From: Rhodanobacter panaciterrae
Lineage (GTDB): Bacteria; Pseudomonadota; Gammaproteobacteria; Xanthomonadales; Rhodanobacteraceae
Reading direction: 5' to 3'
Assembly: GCF_014651895.1 (NCBI RefSeq)
Contig: NZ_BMXT01000001.1
Span: 744,001 to 808,000, forward strand
DNA length: 64,000 bases
Shown here: in pieces, positions 36,717 to 46,390 of the stretch
How positions within the stretch are numbered: position 1 is the first letter of the stretch
Layout: every line of letters starts with the position of its first letter
Notes under the pieces: generated by a model
The model's database searches: none
The model's input: only the letters and a program-made list of their open reading frames with translations
What the model was told of the DNA's origin: nothing
Translations under genes and position numbers: made by a program

Positions 36717-37196
36717 ATGAGTCCGGTTGCAAAGAAGGTCACACGCAAATCCGCCACGGCGGCCGCGAAGAGTGCGCAGACATTCACGGCTGAGGAGCGG
36801 GCCGCGATGCAAGCGCGCGCCCAGGAGCTGAAGGCGGAGGCGCGCGCGAACAGGAGCAGGGAGGAAGGGGAGCGCGAGCTACTGGCGGCGATCGCCGCGA
36901 TGCAGGAGCCCGATCGCAGTATGGCGACGCGGCTGCACGCCGTCGTCAAGGCCAGCGCGCCGGCGCTGACGCCGAAGACCTGGTACGGCATGCCGGCGTA
37001 CGCCCTGGACGACAAGGTCGTCTGCTTCTTCAAGGGCGCACACAAGTTCAAGGACAGGTACGCCACCTTCGGCTTCAATGACAAAGCCAGGCTCGACGAC
37101 GGCGCCATGTGGCCGACTACATTCGCGCTGAAGGCCTTGAACGCCGAGGTGGAGAAGCGGATCGCCGCGCTGGTGAAACAGGCGGTGGGCAAGTAG
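36717..37196 (+). CDS. DUF1801 (YdhG-like) protein
   Basis: A protein of 159 residues with GAGGAG upstream of ATG 36717. A basic, Ala/Lys-rich N-terminus (1-55) precedes a DUF1801 domain with KTWYGMPAYALDDKVVCFFKGAHKFKDRYATFGF, the core of this small domain also found in frataxin-like iron carriers of Bacillus (YdhG). No iron-site residues can be assigned from sequence. Follows the VOC gene by 34 bases and may be in the same transcript. Confidence 0.82.
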   Translation: MSPVAKKVTRKSATAAAKSAQTFTAEERAAMQARAQELKAEARANRSREEGERELLAAIAAMQEPDRSMATRLHAVVKASAPALTPKTWYGMPAYALDDKVVCFFKGAHKFKDRYATFGFNDKARLDDGAMWPTTFALKALNAEVEKRIAALVKQAVGK

Positions 37197-37222
37197 CTCT
37201 TGGGAGATATTTCTCTTGCTGA

Positions 37223-38548
37223 TCAAATATCGCTGCCCTCTATGGCCGTCCGCTCGCGGGCACGAGTTCTGACCAGACCCGGCTGCGTCTCCGGCATGGT
37301 CAGCAAGACAGGTATGACGGCCAGGGCGACGACGGCGATCATGGCGCCGGGCAGGGCGGTCCATCCGGTCATCCGGATGAAAAGCTCGGCGAGGAAGGGT
37401 GTCAGGCCACCGAAGATGGCGGTGGCAACGGTGACGCCCAGAGCCAAACCGCTGAGTCGCCCTTCGCCGGGAAACTGTTCGGCGGTCGCCGGCGCGCCTA
37501 CCGCACTCACACCGCCGGCGAGACAGGCCAGCACGATCGCGCCAGCGGCGATGGGCAGCTCGCCGCCGCCGGCCATCAGGCCGAACATCGACAACGGCAG
37601 CAGCATGCCGGCAACGCCCAGCCAGATCAGCACCGGCTTGCGCCCGACCCGGTCGGACAGCGCACCCGCCAGTGGCGTGACCAGGATCACTGCCACTGCG
37701 GCAATCGTCGACAGCCACAGCGAACGGCCTTCGGCGAGGATGCCCGACGAGCTCAGGAACGCCGGCACATAGGTGATGCCGACGTAATAGGTGATCGAGC
37801 CCAGCGCCGAGATGGCGAAGGTGCGCAGCAGCGCAGGTCGGTGATGGGCGAGCGTGTAGCGGAGTGGGGAGTCGGGCACGCTGTGCTGCTTCAGTTGGCG
37901 CAGGAAATCCGGTGACTCTTCCATGGTGGACCGCGCGAACCACACGCAGCCGGCCAGCGCCGCGCCTACGAAGAACGGAATGCGCCAGCCCCAGCCGTCG
38001 AGATGGGCTGTGCTCATCGCACCGACCACGAGGGCGGCGATTGCCACGGCCATCAGCGCACCGATCTCGCTGGCGGCAGCTGCCAGCGAGGTGATCAAGC
38101 CGCGCCGGTCCTCGCGCGCGCCTTCCAGCAGGTAGGCGACCACGCCCGTATATTCACCGCCGACCGAGAACGCCATGAAACAGCGCAGCAGCAACAACAG
38201 CGCCCCCGCCGCCGGCCCGATCGCAGCGTAGTCGGGCAGCAACGCCGTCGCGAGCATTGCCAGCGTCATCAGCATCATCGACAGCACCAGTGTGCGCTGT
38301 CGCCCGATGCGGTCGCCGATATGGCCGAACACCATCGCGCCCAGCGGCCGCATGCCGTAGGCAATGGCGAACCCGGCGAGCGTGGCCAGCAACGAGTTGT
38401 GGCCACCACCGAAGAACACCCGCGACAGCACGGTGGCGAAATACAGGTAGAGCGTGAAGTCGTACCACTCCACCACCGTCGACAGTGCCGCGACCACCAT
38501 CGAGGCACGCGAGACTTCGGGACTGCTGTGCTGTTCGGTCGAGGTCAT
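37223..38548 (-). CDS. MFS transporter, MHS (metabolite:H+ symporter) type
   Basis: A protein of 441 residues. ATG 38548 (MTSTEQHSSP) is used; the longer frame is not supported. Twelve membrane segments are expected. The first segment WYDFTLYLYFA and the loop RPLGAMVFGHIGDRIGRQRTL are the MHS subfamily signature, shared with proline/betaine, citrate and shikimate transporters. A second GRKPVLIW loop lies midway. Substrate cannot be told. A MITE-type end fragment lies at 38563, directly upstream of the start. Confidence 0.88.
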   Translation of the reverse strand: MTSTEQHSSPEVSRASMVVAALSTVVEWYDFTLYLYFATVLSRVFFGGGHNSLLATLAGFAIAYGMRPLGAMVFGHIGDRIGRQRTLVLSMMLMTLAMLATALLPDYAAIGPAAGALLLLLRCFMAFSVGGEYTGVVAYLLEGAREDRRGLITSLAAAASEIGALMAVAIAALVVGAMSTAHLDGWGWRIPFFVGAALAGCVWFARSTMEESPDFLRQLKQHSVPDSPLRYTLAHHRPALLRTFAISALGSITYYVGITYVPAFLSSSGILAEGRSLWLSTIAAVAVILVTPLAGALSDRVGRKPVLIWLGVAGMLLPLSMFGLMAGGGELPIAAGAIVLACLAGGVSAVGAPATAEQFPGEGRLSGLALGVTVATAIFGGLTPFLAELFIRMTGWTALPGAMIAVVALAVIPVLLTMPETQPGLVRTRARERTAIEGSDI

Positions 38549-38615
38549 GCGGTTGCCGGAAGCGAAAGGTGTCAGAGACCATGCCTGACGCAGCCACGGT
38601 GATGGCGATGCAGGA

Positions 38616-39083
38616 TCAGCGCAGCGGTTCCGCCGCCAGGTCACCTTTGCATGCGATCGGCGCGCCATCCTTGCCGACGGCTTGGGTAAAGCTCGAACCG
38701 CTGCGGTTGATCACGAGGCCACCAGCGCAGTGCTGGTTTTGGTCCAGTCGGTAGCTTGCCTGTACGCGAAGCTCCTCCTGGTGCTGCTTTTCCAGGCGTA
38801 TGGCTTGCGCCGCCTGATACTGCCGAGCCTGCTCATTCACCTCTTGATAGGCGTTGGACAAGTCTTCGCGCTGCTGCTTCAGACTGGCCGCCAGCTGTGC
38901 CTGGCGTTGCTGGGCCAGGGCTTTGGCCTGTTGTGCCTCCAGCGCGGCAGCGCGAGCGGAGTCGCGCGTGATCTCATCGGCGTGGCGCGCCGCGACGTAT
39001 TGGGAAAGTCCATTCCAGGCAAATATGGCCGCGATCAAGGCCGCGGCGGCGGCAGCGATTTTCCACGACAACGGCATGGCCAT
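38616..39083 (-). CDS. Membrane-anchored coiled-coil protein, hypothetical
   Basis: A protein of 155 residues from ATG 39083 (an ATG two codons later is equally possible). One N-terminal membrane helix (about 7-28) is followed by a long Ala/Gln-rich coiled coil (about 45-110), then a short domain with two cysteines (QHCAGG and IACKGD) that may form a disulfide. Probably a periplasmic protein tethered to the inner membrane. I do not recognise a function. Confidence 0.65.
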   Translation of the reverse strand: MAMPLSWKIAAAAAALIAAIFAWNGLSQYVAARHADEITRDSARAAALEAQQAKALAQQRQAQLAASLKQQREDLSNAYQEVNEQARQYQAAQAIRLEKQHQEELRVQASYRLDQNQHCAGGLVINRSGSSFTQAVGKDGAPIACKGDLAAEPLR

Positions 39084-39304
39084 GAAACCCAACCCCCTGC
39101 AAGACTGTGGAGAATCCCGCACATCCATACCCCGACACAACGTTCATCGAGCGTCGGTTGACGGAGTCTAGCAGTGTGAAAAAAGGTGCCAAGGGCAAAC
39201 CGGTGATCCCCGATAAGATCGGCCCTGTCCAAATCGCCGAACCTCGCGCGTCATGGGAATGGCGACGCATACTGCCCGCCGATCACTCATTGCGGAGAAT
39301 CCCG

Positions 39305-39652
39305 ATGCAATATCTATTGATGCTGTACGCGAACGAGAACGGTTGGTCGCAGATGACGCCGGCCGAACAGGAGCAGGGCGTCGCGGCCTATGGGGCGTAT
39401 ACGCAGGCGCTGAAGACGGCGGGTGTACTGGTCGGCTCGAACCGCCTGCAAAACAGCACGACCGCGACCACCGTGCATGTGGCGGACGGCAAATCGCAGG
39501 TACTGGATGGTCCCTATGTGGACTCCAAGGAGCAGTTGGCCGGCTACTACCTGATCGACGTGCCTGACCTGGATGCGGCGCTTGCCTGGACAGCGCGTTG
39601 TCCCGGCGCGAGCCACGGCACGATCGAAGTGCGGCCGATCTGGAGCATGTAA
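39305..39652 (+). CDS. YCII/DGPF-domain protein
   Basis: A protein of 115 residues with GGAGAATCCC upstream. It begins MQYLLMLYANE and contains the DGPYVDSKEQLAGYYLIDV motif that names the DGPF subgroup, with a C-terminal GTIEVRPIW. The fold is ferredoxin-like as in YciI. Genes of this kind stand next to ECF42-type sigma factors, as here (the next gene starts two bases after the stop). Enzymatic role not established. Confidence 0.9.
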   Translation: MQYLLMLYANENGWSQMTPAEQEQGVAAYGAYTQALKTAGVLVGSNRLQNSTTATTVHVADGKSQVLDGPYVDSKEQLAGYYLIDVPDLDAALAWTARCPGASHGTIEVRPIWSM

Positions 39653-39654
39653 CG

Positions 39655-40905
39655 TTGGATAGTACGGCGCAGGCGCGCAGTACCGCGGACGCCGTCGCGC
39701 GCCGCAGCTACAGCAAGCTGGTCGCCTTTCTGGCCGCCGCCATGCGTGACGTGGCGGCGGCCGAGGATGCATTGTCCGAAGCGTTTGCCGCAGCGCTGGC
39801 GGACTGGCCGCTCAACGGCTGTCCCGCGAATCCGGAAGCGTGGTTGCTGACCGTGGCCCGGCGTAAAGGGATCGATGGCATCCGGCGGCGCCGCAGCGGT
39901 GAGGCGGCGGCCGTGCAGTTGCAGATACTGGCGGAGCTCGACGCGGCCGCATCGACGGCGATGGATGACGCGGCCATTCCGGATCGGCGTCTGGCGCTGC
40001 TGTTCGCCTGCGCACATCCGGCGATCGATGCCGGCATTCGCGCACCATTGATGTTGCAGGCCGTGCTCGGGCTGGATGCAAAAACCATCGCCTCGGCGTT
40101 TCTCGCGTCACCGGATGCCATGGGCAAACGCCTCGGGCGGGCGAAACAGAAGATCCGCCAGGCCGGCATTCAATTTGCCATCCCCGCACGCGACGAACTG
40201 GCCGGACGGTTGGCCGGTGTGCTGGATGCGATTTACGCCGCCTTTGCGGAAGGCTGGAGCGATCCCGGCGGCACCGATGTGATCCGGCGCGACCTCACCG
40301 CGGAAGCGCTGTTCCTCGCCGGCCTGGTCGCTGGACTGCTGCCGCAGGAGCCGGAAGCGCTAGGCCTGCTGGCCTGCATGCTGCACGCGGAGGCGCGGCG
40401 CCGTGCGCGCCGCAATGCCGATGGTGACTACGTGCCGCTGGCCGAGCAGGATGTCGCGCTGTGGGATGCAGTCATGATCGACGAGGCCGAAGCGCTGCTG
40501 ATGCGTGCGAGCGCGCTTGGTCGCATCGGCCGTTATCAGCTGGAAGCGGCGCTGCAGTCCGCGCATGTCGAACGTCGCCGCAGCGGACGCACCGACTGGA
40601 CGCCTGAAGTGCAGATTTACGACGCGCTGCTCGCGCTCTCCGGTTCGCCAGTAGTTGCCCTCAACCGTGCGCTGGCCATCGCGGAACTGCAGGGCCCGCG
40701 CGCCGCCCTCGAGATCGTGGATGCACTCGCTGCCGACGGCCGGCTCGTCGATTACCAACCCTACTGGGCCGCACGCGCGGCACTGCTGGCCAGGACCCAT
40801 GCCTACCCCGAGGCTCGCGCTGCCTTCGACATCGCAATCGGCCTCGCCGGCGACCCCGCCGTCCGGCGCTTCCTGCAGGGGCGGCAGGCTGAATTGCCGC
40901 GCTGA
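39655..40905 (+). CDS. ECF sigma factor with TPR-like C-terminal extension (ECF42 type)
   Basis: A protein of 416 residues. I choose TTG 39655, two bases after the YCII stop, with GGAG ahead of it; no ATG or GTG is available near. Sigma-2 region: MRDVAAAEDALSEAFAAALADWP and PEAWLLTVARRKGIDGIRRRR (about 30-75). Sigma-4 region: LMLQAVLGLDAKTIASAFLASPDAMGKRLGRAKQKIRQ (about 125-165). Residues about 180-416 form a helical TPR-like extension characteristic of ECF42, in place of an anti-sigma factor. It should direct transcription of the YCII gene. Confidence 0.88.
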   Translation: MDSTAQARSTADAVARRSYSKLVAFLAAAMRDVAAAEDALSEAFAAALADWPLNGCPANPEAWLLTVARRKGIDGIRRRRSGEAAAVQLQILAELDAAASTAMDDAAIPDRRLALLFACAHPAIDAGIRAPLMLQAVLGLDAKTIASAFLASPDAMGKRLGRAKQKIRQAGIQFAIPARDELAGRLAGVLDAIYAAFAEGWSDPGGTDVIRRDLTAEALFLAGLVAGLLPQEPEALGLLACMLHAEARRRARRNADGDYVPLAEQDVALWDAVMIDEAEALLMRASALGRIGRYQLEAALQSAHVERRRSGRTDWTPEVQIYDALLALSGSPVVALNRALAIAELQGPRAALEIVDALAADGRLVDYQPYWAARAALLARTHAYPEARAAFDIAIGLAGDPAVRRFLQGRQAELPR

Positions 40906-40998
40906 GTCGGTCCCTGTGCGCTGATTGGAAAAGGGCTCTGCCCCCGCCTTGATCGGGAGTAGGCTACGCAGCACTTGCCTGGATAAGGAAGAAGCCTG

Positions 40999-41457
40999 AT
41001 GAACAAGCTGATGGTTTTCGTTGTGGCTGCGCTCGCGATGCCGATTGGTGCGGCCTATGCCATCGATCACCCGCCAACGAAGGAAGGACTCTGGTTGGTC
41101 CGGACCCAGACCATTGGCAATCCGGGTGGCAAGAAGTCCGAGAACACGATGAAAGTTTGCCGCGACCATGCTTCCGAGAGAGCGGGAGAGGCGGTGATGA
41201 GAAATATGAAGGGTTGCACCATCAGCAACGAAAGCCTCAGCGGCAATGTGTATTCCCTCGCCATGCATTGTGCCATCGCAGGTATGGTGATTGACTCGAA
41301 GGGAACGACCACGTTCCAGAGTGACACGGCAGTGCACTCCGAGAGCCATGTCACCTACTCCCCCGCCATGAATGGCGAAACGGATCAAACGGCGATCAGT
41401 GACCAGACATACCTGGGCAGCTGCCCGGCCGGGATGAAGCCGGGCATCGTGCATTAG
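40999..41457 (+). CDS. DUF3617-like secreted protein
   Basis: A protein of 152 residues; AAGGAAG lies upstream of ATG 40999. Signal peptide with cleavage after AYA. The mature part has the DUF3617 layout: KEGLWLVRTQ, a central CRDHA and MKGCTISNES, then SHVTYSPAMNG and GSCPAGMKPG near the end, with conserved cysteines. A periplasmic protein of unknown role, common and often multi-copy in Xanthomonadales and sphingomonads. Confidence 0.8.
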   Translation: MNKLMVFVVAALAMPIGAAYAIDHPPTKEGLWLVRTQTIGNPGGKKSENTMKVCRDHASERAGEAVMRNMKGCTISNESLSGNVYSLAMHCAIAGMVIDSKGTTTFQSDTAVHSESHVTYSPAMNGETDQTAISDQTYLGSCPAGMKPGIVH

Positions 41458-41722
41458 CGCCGCAGGCAGCGCCAGACGTAATGAGGTCAAAACAGGGGCT
41501 GGGGTGCCATTTCCTGGAGTCGAGGGTTGCAGGGAGTGGCCGATTTTGGCGAGGCCGTCATGACCTTGCTCAACGGCCCGCGAACACGCTCAGGCCGTTA
41601 CCCTTGTCGGGATATGCGATAGTTTGTGCATCGGTCTTCCGGACCGATGGCTGACGGGGGCGTTGCCGATGGCACGGTACCGGGACGGAAACCGGATCGC
41701 AGGGGGAGCGGTTGGATTGCGC

Positions 41723-44635
41723 ATGAATGGCTGGATCAGGGGATGGGGTTCGCTCGTCCTGGCGGTGTGTGGTTTGCTGGCGGTGTCACCGGCTCGCGCG
41801 CTCGACCCCGATCGCGCGATCGGGCAGTTGACCCATGTCTGGTACGAGAACCAGCTGCCGCAGGGCACGGTGTTGTCCATCGCACAGGGCAAGGGCGGCT
41901 CGATCTGGCTCACGACATACGGCGGGCTGGTTCACTACAGCGGTGCGGAATTCGACACCATCGATCCGCGCGTGGCGCCGGTGCTGAAGAGCACGGCGAT
42001 CACCGCGGTCTATGTCGATCGCGACGGCACGCTGTGGGTCGGCACGCTGAACGATGGGCTGTACCGCCGCCGGGGGCGCGAGCTGGAGCCGGTCGCGCTG
42101 CCGGCGAGCATCAAGAGCGTGTTCGGCATCATGCAGGATCGGGGCGGCGCGCTGTGGCTGACCACCAACGCCGGCGTCGCGCGGATGGGCGCGAACGGGA
42201 TCCATCTGCTCGGCGAAGAAAGCGGGTTTCCGCCGCGCGGGTTCTATCACGCGATCGTGGCCGATGCGGCGGGCGGGGTGTGGATCGCCGCCGATGATTT
42301 CGGTGTCGTGCACTGGCTCGATGGCCACGTCGAGACATTCGATACCCGGCGCGGTCTGCCGACCAATGCCGTCCACAGTCTCGCGTTCGACCATGCCGGC
42401 ACGCTCTGGGTCGGCACGCAGGCCGGTCCCGCGCGCTACCGCGACGGGCACTTCGAGCGTGATCCGCGCCTGGCCGCACTGGATGGGAAGAACATCTATT
42501 CGCTGTATGGCGACCGCGACGGCAATATGTGGTTCGCGCCGCTCGGCATGGGTATCTGCCGCCTGACGGCCACGCGCTTCGATTGTGACAACACACTGAG
42601 TGGCCTGGTTGGCGAGACCGTGCGGTCGATGTTCGAGGATCGCGAAGGCAACCTCTGGATGGGTACCACCTCCAGCGGCATCCATCGCTTCAGCGATTCG
42701 AAGCTGGTCACCGTCACCGGGAAAATGGATTCCAACGCGGTGCGTGCCGTCTACCAGGATCCTGTGGGGACGCTCTGGATCGGCACCGACGGCGCAGGCC
42801 TGGCGCGTTACGAGAACCAGGCGTTGGTGCCAGCGACGGCGATCAACGCGAAGCTGTCGAGCCGGCTGCTGCGCGCGATCCAGTTCGACGCGGCTGGCAA
42901 CCTCTGGGTGGGATCGATCAATGGAGCGAGCCGGATCGCGCCCGATGGCACGGTGCGCAACTTCGGCATCAGCGATGGTCTGCCCGGCACCATCGTGTTC
43001 GCGTTCGCGCCGAGTCGCGATGGCGGCATGTGGGTGGCGACCCTGCAAGGTGTGGTGAAGATCACTGGCGACAAGATCAACGTGGTTCAGGGCACGCAAG
43101 GTGATGACACGCGTGCGCTGTACGAGGATCCGGCCGGACGTGTGTGGATCGGCGAGCGCAGCGGCTTGCGCTGCCTGCATGATGGGGTGGTCGACCGCTG
43201 CGGCACCGATGGCTTGTCGGGCATCAGCGTGTTCGCGTTTCATCCGGAACCCGGTGGTGACCTGTGGCTCGGCACCAGCCTCGGCCTCATGCGTATTCAT
43301 GATCAGAAGGTGCAGGCTTATACCGAGCGAGCGGGCTTCTACGGCGACGCGGTGTTCGCGATACTCGACGACGATGCGAGTAACTTCTGGGTGAGTTCGA
43401 ACCGCGGCATCGCGCGGCTCGCGCGGGCCGATATTGAAGCGCTCGACCGCGGCACGGTGAAGCAGATCGAACCCCGCTGGTACGGCAAGAATGACGGCAT
43501 GCTTTCCCAGCAGGCCAACGGCGCCTCGCAGACACCGGCGTGGCGCACGCGCGACGGGCGGATGTGGTTCGGCACGGCCAACGGTGTCGTTATCGTGGAT
43601 CCGAAGCACGAGCGGGCGAACCGGATGCGTCCGCCGGTCGCGATCGAGCGTGTGCTGGTGGACGGCAAGGATGTTGTCCCGGACCACATCGGCCGGATCG
43701 GTCCCGACGTGGAGCGCATCGAACTGCACTATGCCGCGATGAGCTACGTGGCGCCGGCTGCGGTGCAGTACCGCTATCGGATCGAGGGCTTCGATCGTGG
43801 CTGGATCGACGCCGGCAACACCCGGGTTGCCTACTACACCAACCTTCCACCGGGCGACTACGTGTTCCGCGCGATTGCCAGCAACAACGACGGCGTGTGG
43901 AACACCGATGGCGCCAGCGTGGCCTTCACCATCGTGCCGAGTTGGTACGCCACCTGGTGGTTTCGCATCCTTGTCGCGGTGATCGTCATCGGTTTGCTGG
44001 CCGTGATCCATCGGTTGCGCGTATGGCGCCTGCACGAGCGCGAGCGCGAGCTGACCCGCGAGGTCGCGCAGCGTACCGAGGCATTGCGCAACGCGTATGC
44101 CGAGTTGAAACGCATCGCCGCACGCGACGGCCTTACCCGCATTGCGAATCGCGGCGCGTTCGACCAGCGGCTACGCGAGGCGCTGGACGAGCATGCGGCG
44201 CGCGGTGCGTCGCTGGCCGTGCTGATGTGTGACGTTGATGCATTCAAGGCCTACAACGATACCTATGGCCATCTCGCCGGCGATGTCGCGCTGACCGCCG
44301 TCGCGGGCGCGCTGACGAAAGTGCTGCGCTCGAATGCCGCGGATATCCCCGCACGCTACGGCGGCGAAGAGTTCGCGGTGCTGCTCAACGAGTGCGACAT
44401 CGACGAAGCGACGGCGGTCGCGCAACGCATGCTCGATGCCGTGCGCGCGCTGGCGATCGAACATCGCTGCTCCGACGTCGCGCCGCACGTGACGATCAGT
44501 ATCGGCATCGCCGCCATCGTGCCCACGGCCACGGAATCGCCGGAACAACTGCTTCGCTGTGCGGACGAGGCGCTGTATCGCGCCAAGGCAGCGGGACGCG
44601 ACCGTATGGGCGGTGGTTCCATGCTCGCGGGGTGA
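41723..44635 (+). CDS. Beta-propeller sensor diguanylate cyclase (Reg_prop-YYY-GGDEF)
   Basis: A protein of 970 residues starting at ATG 41723, chosen because the signal peptide follows at once (cleavage after ARA); ATG 41669 is an alternative. The periplasmic part (about 30-650) has many two-component propeller repeats such as GTLWVGTLNDGLYR and NLWMGTTSSGIHRF, then a Y_Y_Y domain (about 660-735). One membrane helix (about 750-775), a short coiled coil, and a GGDEF domain follow; the active site is GGEEF at 880-884. The inhibitory I-site (RxxD) is replaced by NAAD, so product inhibition is probably lost. It should make c-di-GMP in response to a periplasmic ligand. Confidence 0.92.
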   Translation: MNGWIRGWGSLVLAVCGLLAVSPARALDPDRAIGQLTHVWYENQLPQGTVLSIAQGKGGSIWLTTYGGLVHYSGAEFDTIDPRVAPVLKSTAITAVYVDRDGTLWVGTLNDGLYRRRGRELEPVALPASIKSVFGIMQDRGGALWLTTNAGVARMGANGIHLLGEESGFPPRGFYHAIVADAAGGVWIAADDFGVVHWLDGHVETFDTRRGLPTNAVHSLAFDHAGTLWVGTQAGPARYRDGHFERDPRLAALDGKNIYSLYGDRDGNMWFAPLGMGICRLTATRFDCDNTLSGLVGETVRSMFEDREGNLWMGTTSSGIHRFSDSKLVTVTGKMDSNAVRAVYQDPVGTLWIGTDGAGLARYENQALVPATAINAKLSSRLLRAIQFDAAGNLWVGSINGASRIAPDGTVRNFGISDGLPGTIVFAFAPSRDGGMWVATLQGVVKITGDKINVVQGTQGDDTRALYEDPAGRVWIGERSGLRCLHDGVVDRCGTDGLSGISVFAFHPEPGGDLWLGTSLGLMRIHDQKVQAYTERAGFYGDAVFAILDDDASNFWVSSNRGIARLARADIEALDRGTVKQIEPRWYGKNDGMLSQQANGASQTPAWRTRDGRMWFGTANGVVIVDPKHERANRMRPPVAIERVLVDGKDVVPDHIGRIGPDVERIELHYAAMSYVAPAAVQYRYRIEGFDRGWIDAGNTRVAYYTNLPPGDYVFRAIASNNDGVWNTDGASVAFTIVPSWYATWWFRILVAVIVIGLLAVIHRLRVWRLHERERELTREVAQRTEALRNAYAELKRIAARDGLTRIANRGAFDQRLREALDEHAARGASLAVLMCDVDAFKAYNDTYGHLAGDVALTAVAGALTKVLRSNAADIPARYGGEEFAVLLNECDIDEATAVAQRMLDAVRALAIEHRCSDVAPHVTISIGIAAIVPTATESPEQLLRCADEALYRAKAAGRDRMGGGSMLAG

Positions 44636-44682
44636 TGACTCTGACGAGGAAGCGGTAACGTCAGACTCTGGCCTTGGTTCGA

Positions 44683-45069
44683 TCATGCTCCGGAATGTTT
44701 CGGGTTGGCGCCGTGTAGCGTCAGGCGTAGGCCACTGCTACGACAGACATCGATGCGCGGAAAGAGCTGGGTACGTCCACCGTTGAAGGTGACGCGGAGG
44801 TCGCGCAGGCATCCGCCGGCGGGAACGTCGAAGGTCATGGATGTCAGGCCGCCTTGCAGCGGTTGGCCGAGATCGATGTCCTGGAAGGCATCACGGTCGG
44901 CCGGCGCGACGGCGAGCGTGATGACACTGTCCAGCGTGGCGTTCACCAGATCGAAGTGCCGAGCGGGCCTGGGCCCTGCGTCGGCGCAGGCCGCTGATGG
45001 AACGATGAGCAGGGTGCTGAGCGCGACGGCAAACATGGCGACGAGGCTGGTGGGGTGGGTCGAATTCAT
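44683..45069 (-). CDS. Hypothetical secreted protein
   Basis: A protein of 128 residues with GGAG upstream of ATG 45069. Signal peptide with cleavage near ACA. The mature domain is short and beta-rich (HFDLVNATLDSVITLAVAP, GGLTSMTFDVPAGGCLRDLRVTFNGG) with two cysteines (GGCLRD and DVCRSS). This looks like a small periplasmic family common in Xanthomonadales, without known role. Confidence 0.7.
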   Translation of the reverse strand: MNSTHPTSLVAMFAVALSTLLIVPSAACADAGPRPARHFDLVNATLDSVITLAVAPADRDAFQDIDLGQPLQGGLTSMTFDVPAGGCLRDLRVTFNGGRTQLFPRIDVCRSSGLRLTLHGANPKHSGA

Positions 45070-45277
45070 GGCGGTGCTCCGGCTGAGGTAGGGTGCCGCC
45101 AGTGGCTCGTGTGCACACCGTCGGCACCGTGATATGGCCGGATGGAGCTGTCCTGCGAAAGCGGTTCGGGACGAATCGTATTGACGCGGTGGCGAATCGT
45201 AGTGGCGTCGCGGTCATGCTGTTCAGCGCCGCATGCAGCACCTAGGATGGCCACTCCAACCCACGGAACATCCCTCG

Positions 45278-46390
45278 ATGATGGTTCGCCTCGGCAACAC
45301 GCAGATCGGTCTGTTCCGCTACCTCGGCCTGTGGACGGCGGTGGCCGTGGTGTTCGCGGCGCAGGGCTTCCTGCACGATCTGATCAACCATCATACGTGG
45401 TCGCTCTTCGACTATCTGCGCTGGTCGATGATCCAGTGGTACACATGGGCAGCGCTGGCGCCGTTGGTGTTCCGGCTGGCGGTGAAGTATCCAATCCAGG
45501 CGCCGGTGCGCCTGCGCGGCCTAGGCCGACAGCTGCCGGCTAGTGTGGGCGTGACCCTGTTGGCGATGCTGATCGGTGCCTTCGTCTCCACGCTGTTCGA
45601 GCCAGGCTCGTTCGATGAGCAGATCTGGCAGTTCCTCGGCCAGCATTTCGCCGTCGGGCTGCTTACTTACTGGGCCTTGTTCGCGATGCAGCAAGCCATA
45701 CAGTTCCATGCCGAAAAGACGCGCCGCGAGATCGAGGCGAGCCAGTTGGCGACAGAGCTCGCACAGTCGCGCCTGCGTGCGTTGAAGTCGCAGCTGCAGC
45801 CGCATTTCCTGTTCAACACGTTGCACGCGATCGCGACCCTGCTGGATGAGGACACGCTGTCAGCCGAAGACATGCTGCTGCGCCTGAGCGATCTGCTGCG
45901 TGCATTTCTCGAGGACTACGACGGCCAGGAAGTCAGTTTGCGGCGGGAGCTGGTGCTGCTGGATCTCTACCTCGGCATCCAGCGCATACGCTTCAAGGAT
46001 CGCCTCACCACGCAGATCTACGTCGCCCCGGACACGTTGGATTGCGCCGTGCCCAGCCTGATCCTGCAGCCGATCGTGGAGAACGCCATCACCCATGGGA
46101 TCAGCAAACGGATCGGCGTGGACTGCATCGAGATCGAAAGCCGGCGCGAAGGCGACACCTTGTGCATCGATGTGCGCAACCGCAACAGCACACTGGAAGC
46201 CGGGGCTGCATCCACGTCGGGGCATGGCATCGGCCTGTCAAACACCGAGTTGCGCCTGCGCGAACTGTATGGCGACATTGCGCAGGTGCGCCTGGACATG
46301 ATCTGGCCCGAGGGCGTGATCTGCCGGCTGCGCCTGCCGTTTCGTGAGATCGAGGAAGCTGACGATGCGCCCGAGGTCGCGTCCATATGA
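45278..46390 (+). CDS. LytS/YpdA-type sensor histidine kinase
   Basis: A protein of 370 residues from ATG 45278 (a second ATG follows directly). Four membrane helices (about 12-145) are followed by a His_kinase domain with the phosphoacceptor LQPHFLFN (H176) and an HATPase domain with LQPIVENAITHGI and GHGIGLSN. This is the LytS/AlgZ class. Its stop overlaps the response-regulator start by four bases, so they form a two-component pair. The signal is unknown. Confidence 0.92.
   Translation: MMVRLGNTQIGLFRYLGLWTAVAVVFAAQGFLHDLINHHTWSLFDYLRWSMIQWYTWAALAPLVFRLAVKYPIQAPVRLRGLGRQLPASVGVTLLAMLIGAFVSTLFEPGSFDEQIWQFLGQHFAVGLLTYWALFAMQQAIQFHAEKTRREIEASQLATELAQSRLRALKSQLQPHFLFNTLHAIATLLDEDTLSAEDMLLRLSDLLRAFLEDYDGQEVSLRRELVLLDLYLGIQRIRFKDRLTTQIYVAPDTLDCAVPSLILQPIVENAITHGISKRIGVDCIEIESRREGDTLCIDVRNRNSTLEAGAASTSGHGIGLSNTELRLRELYGDIAQVRLDMIWPEGVICRLRLPFREIEEADDAPEVASI

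Noticed and set aside
41786-44035. Antisense frame of 749 codons in the propeller cyclase
   Set aside because: Repetitive His/Arg-rich translation caused by the propeller repeats on the coding strand.
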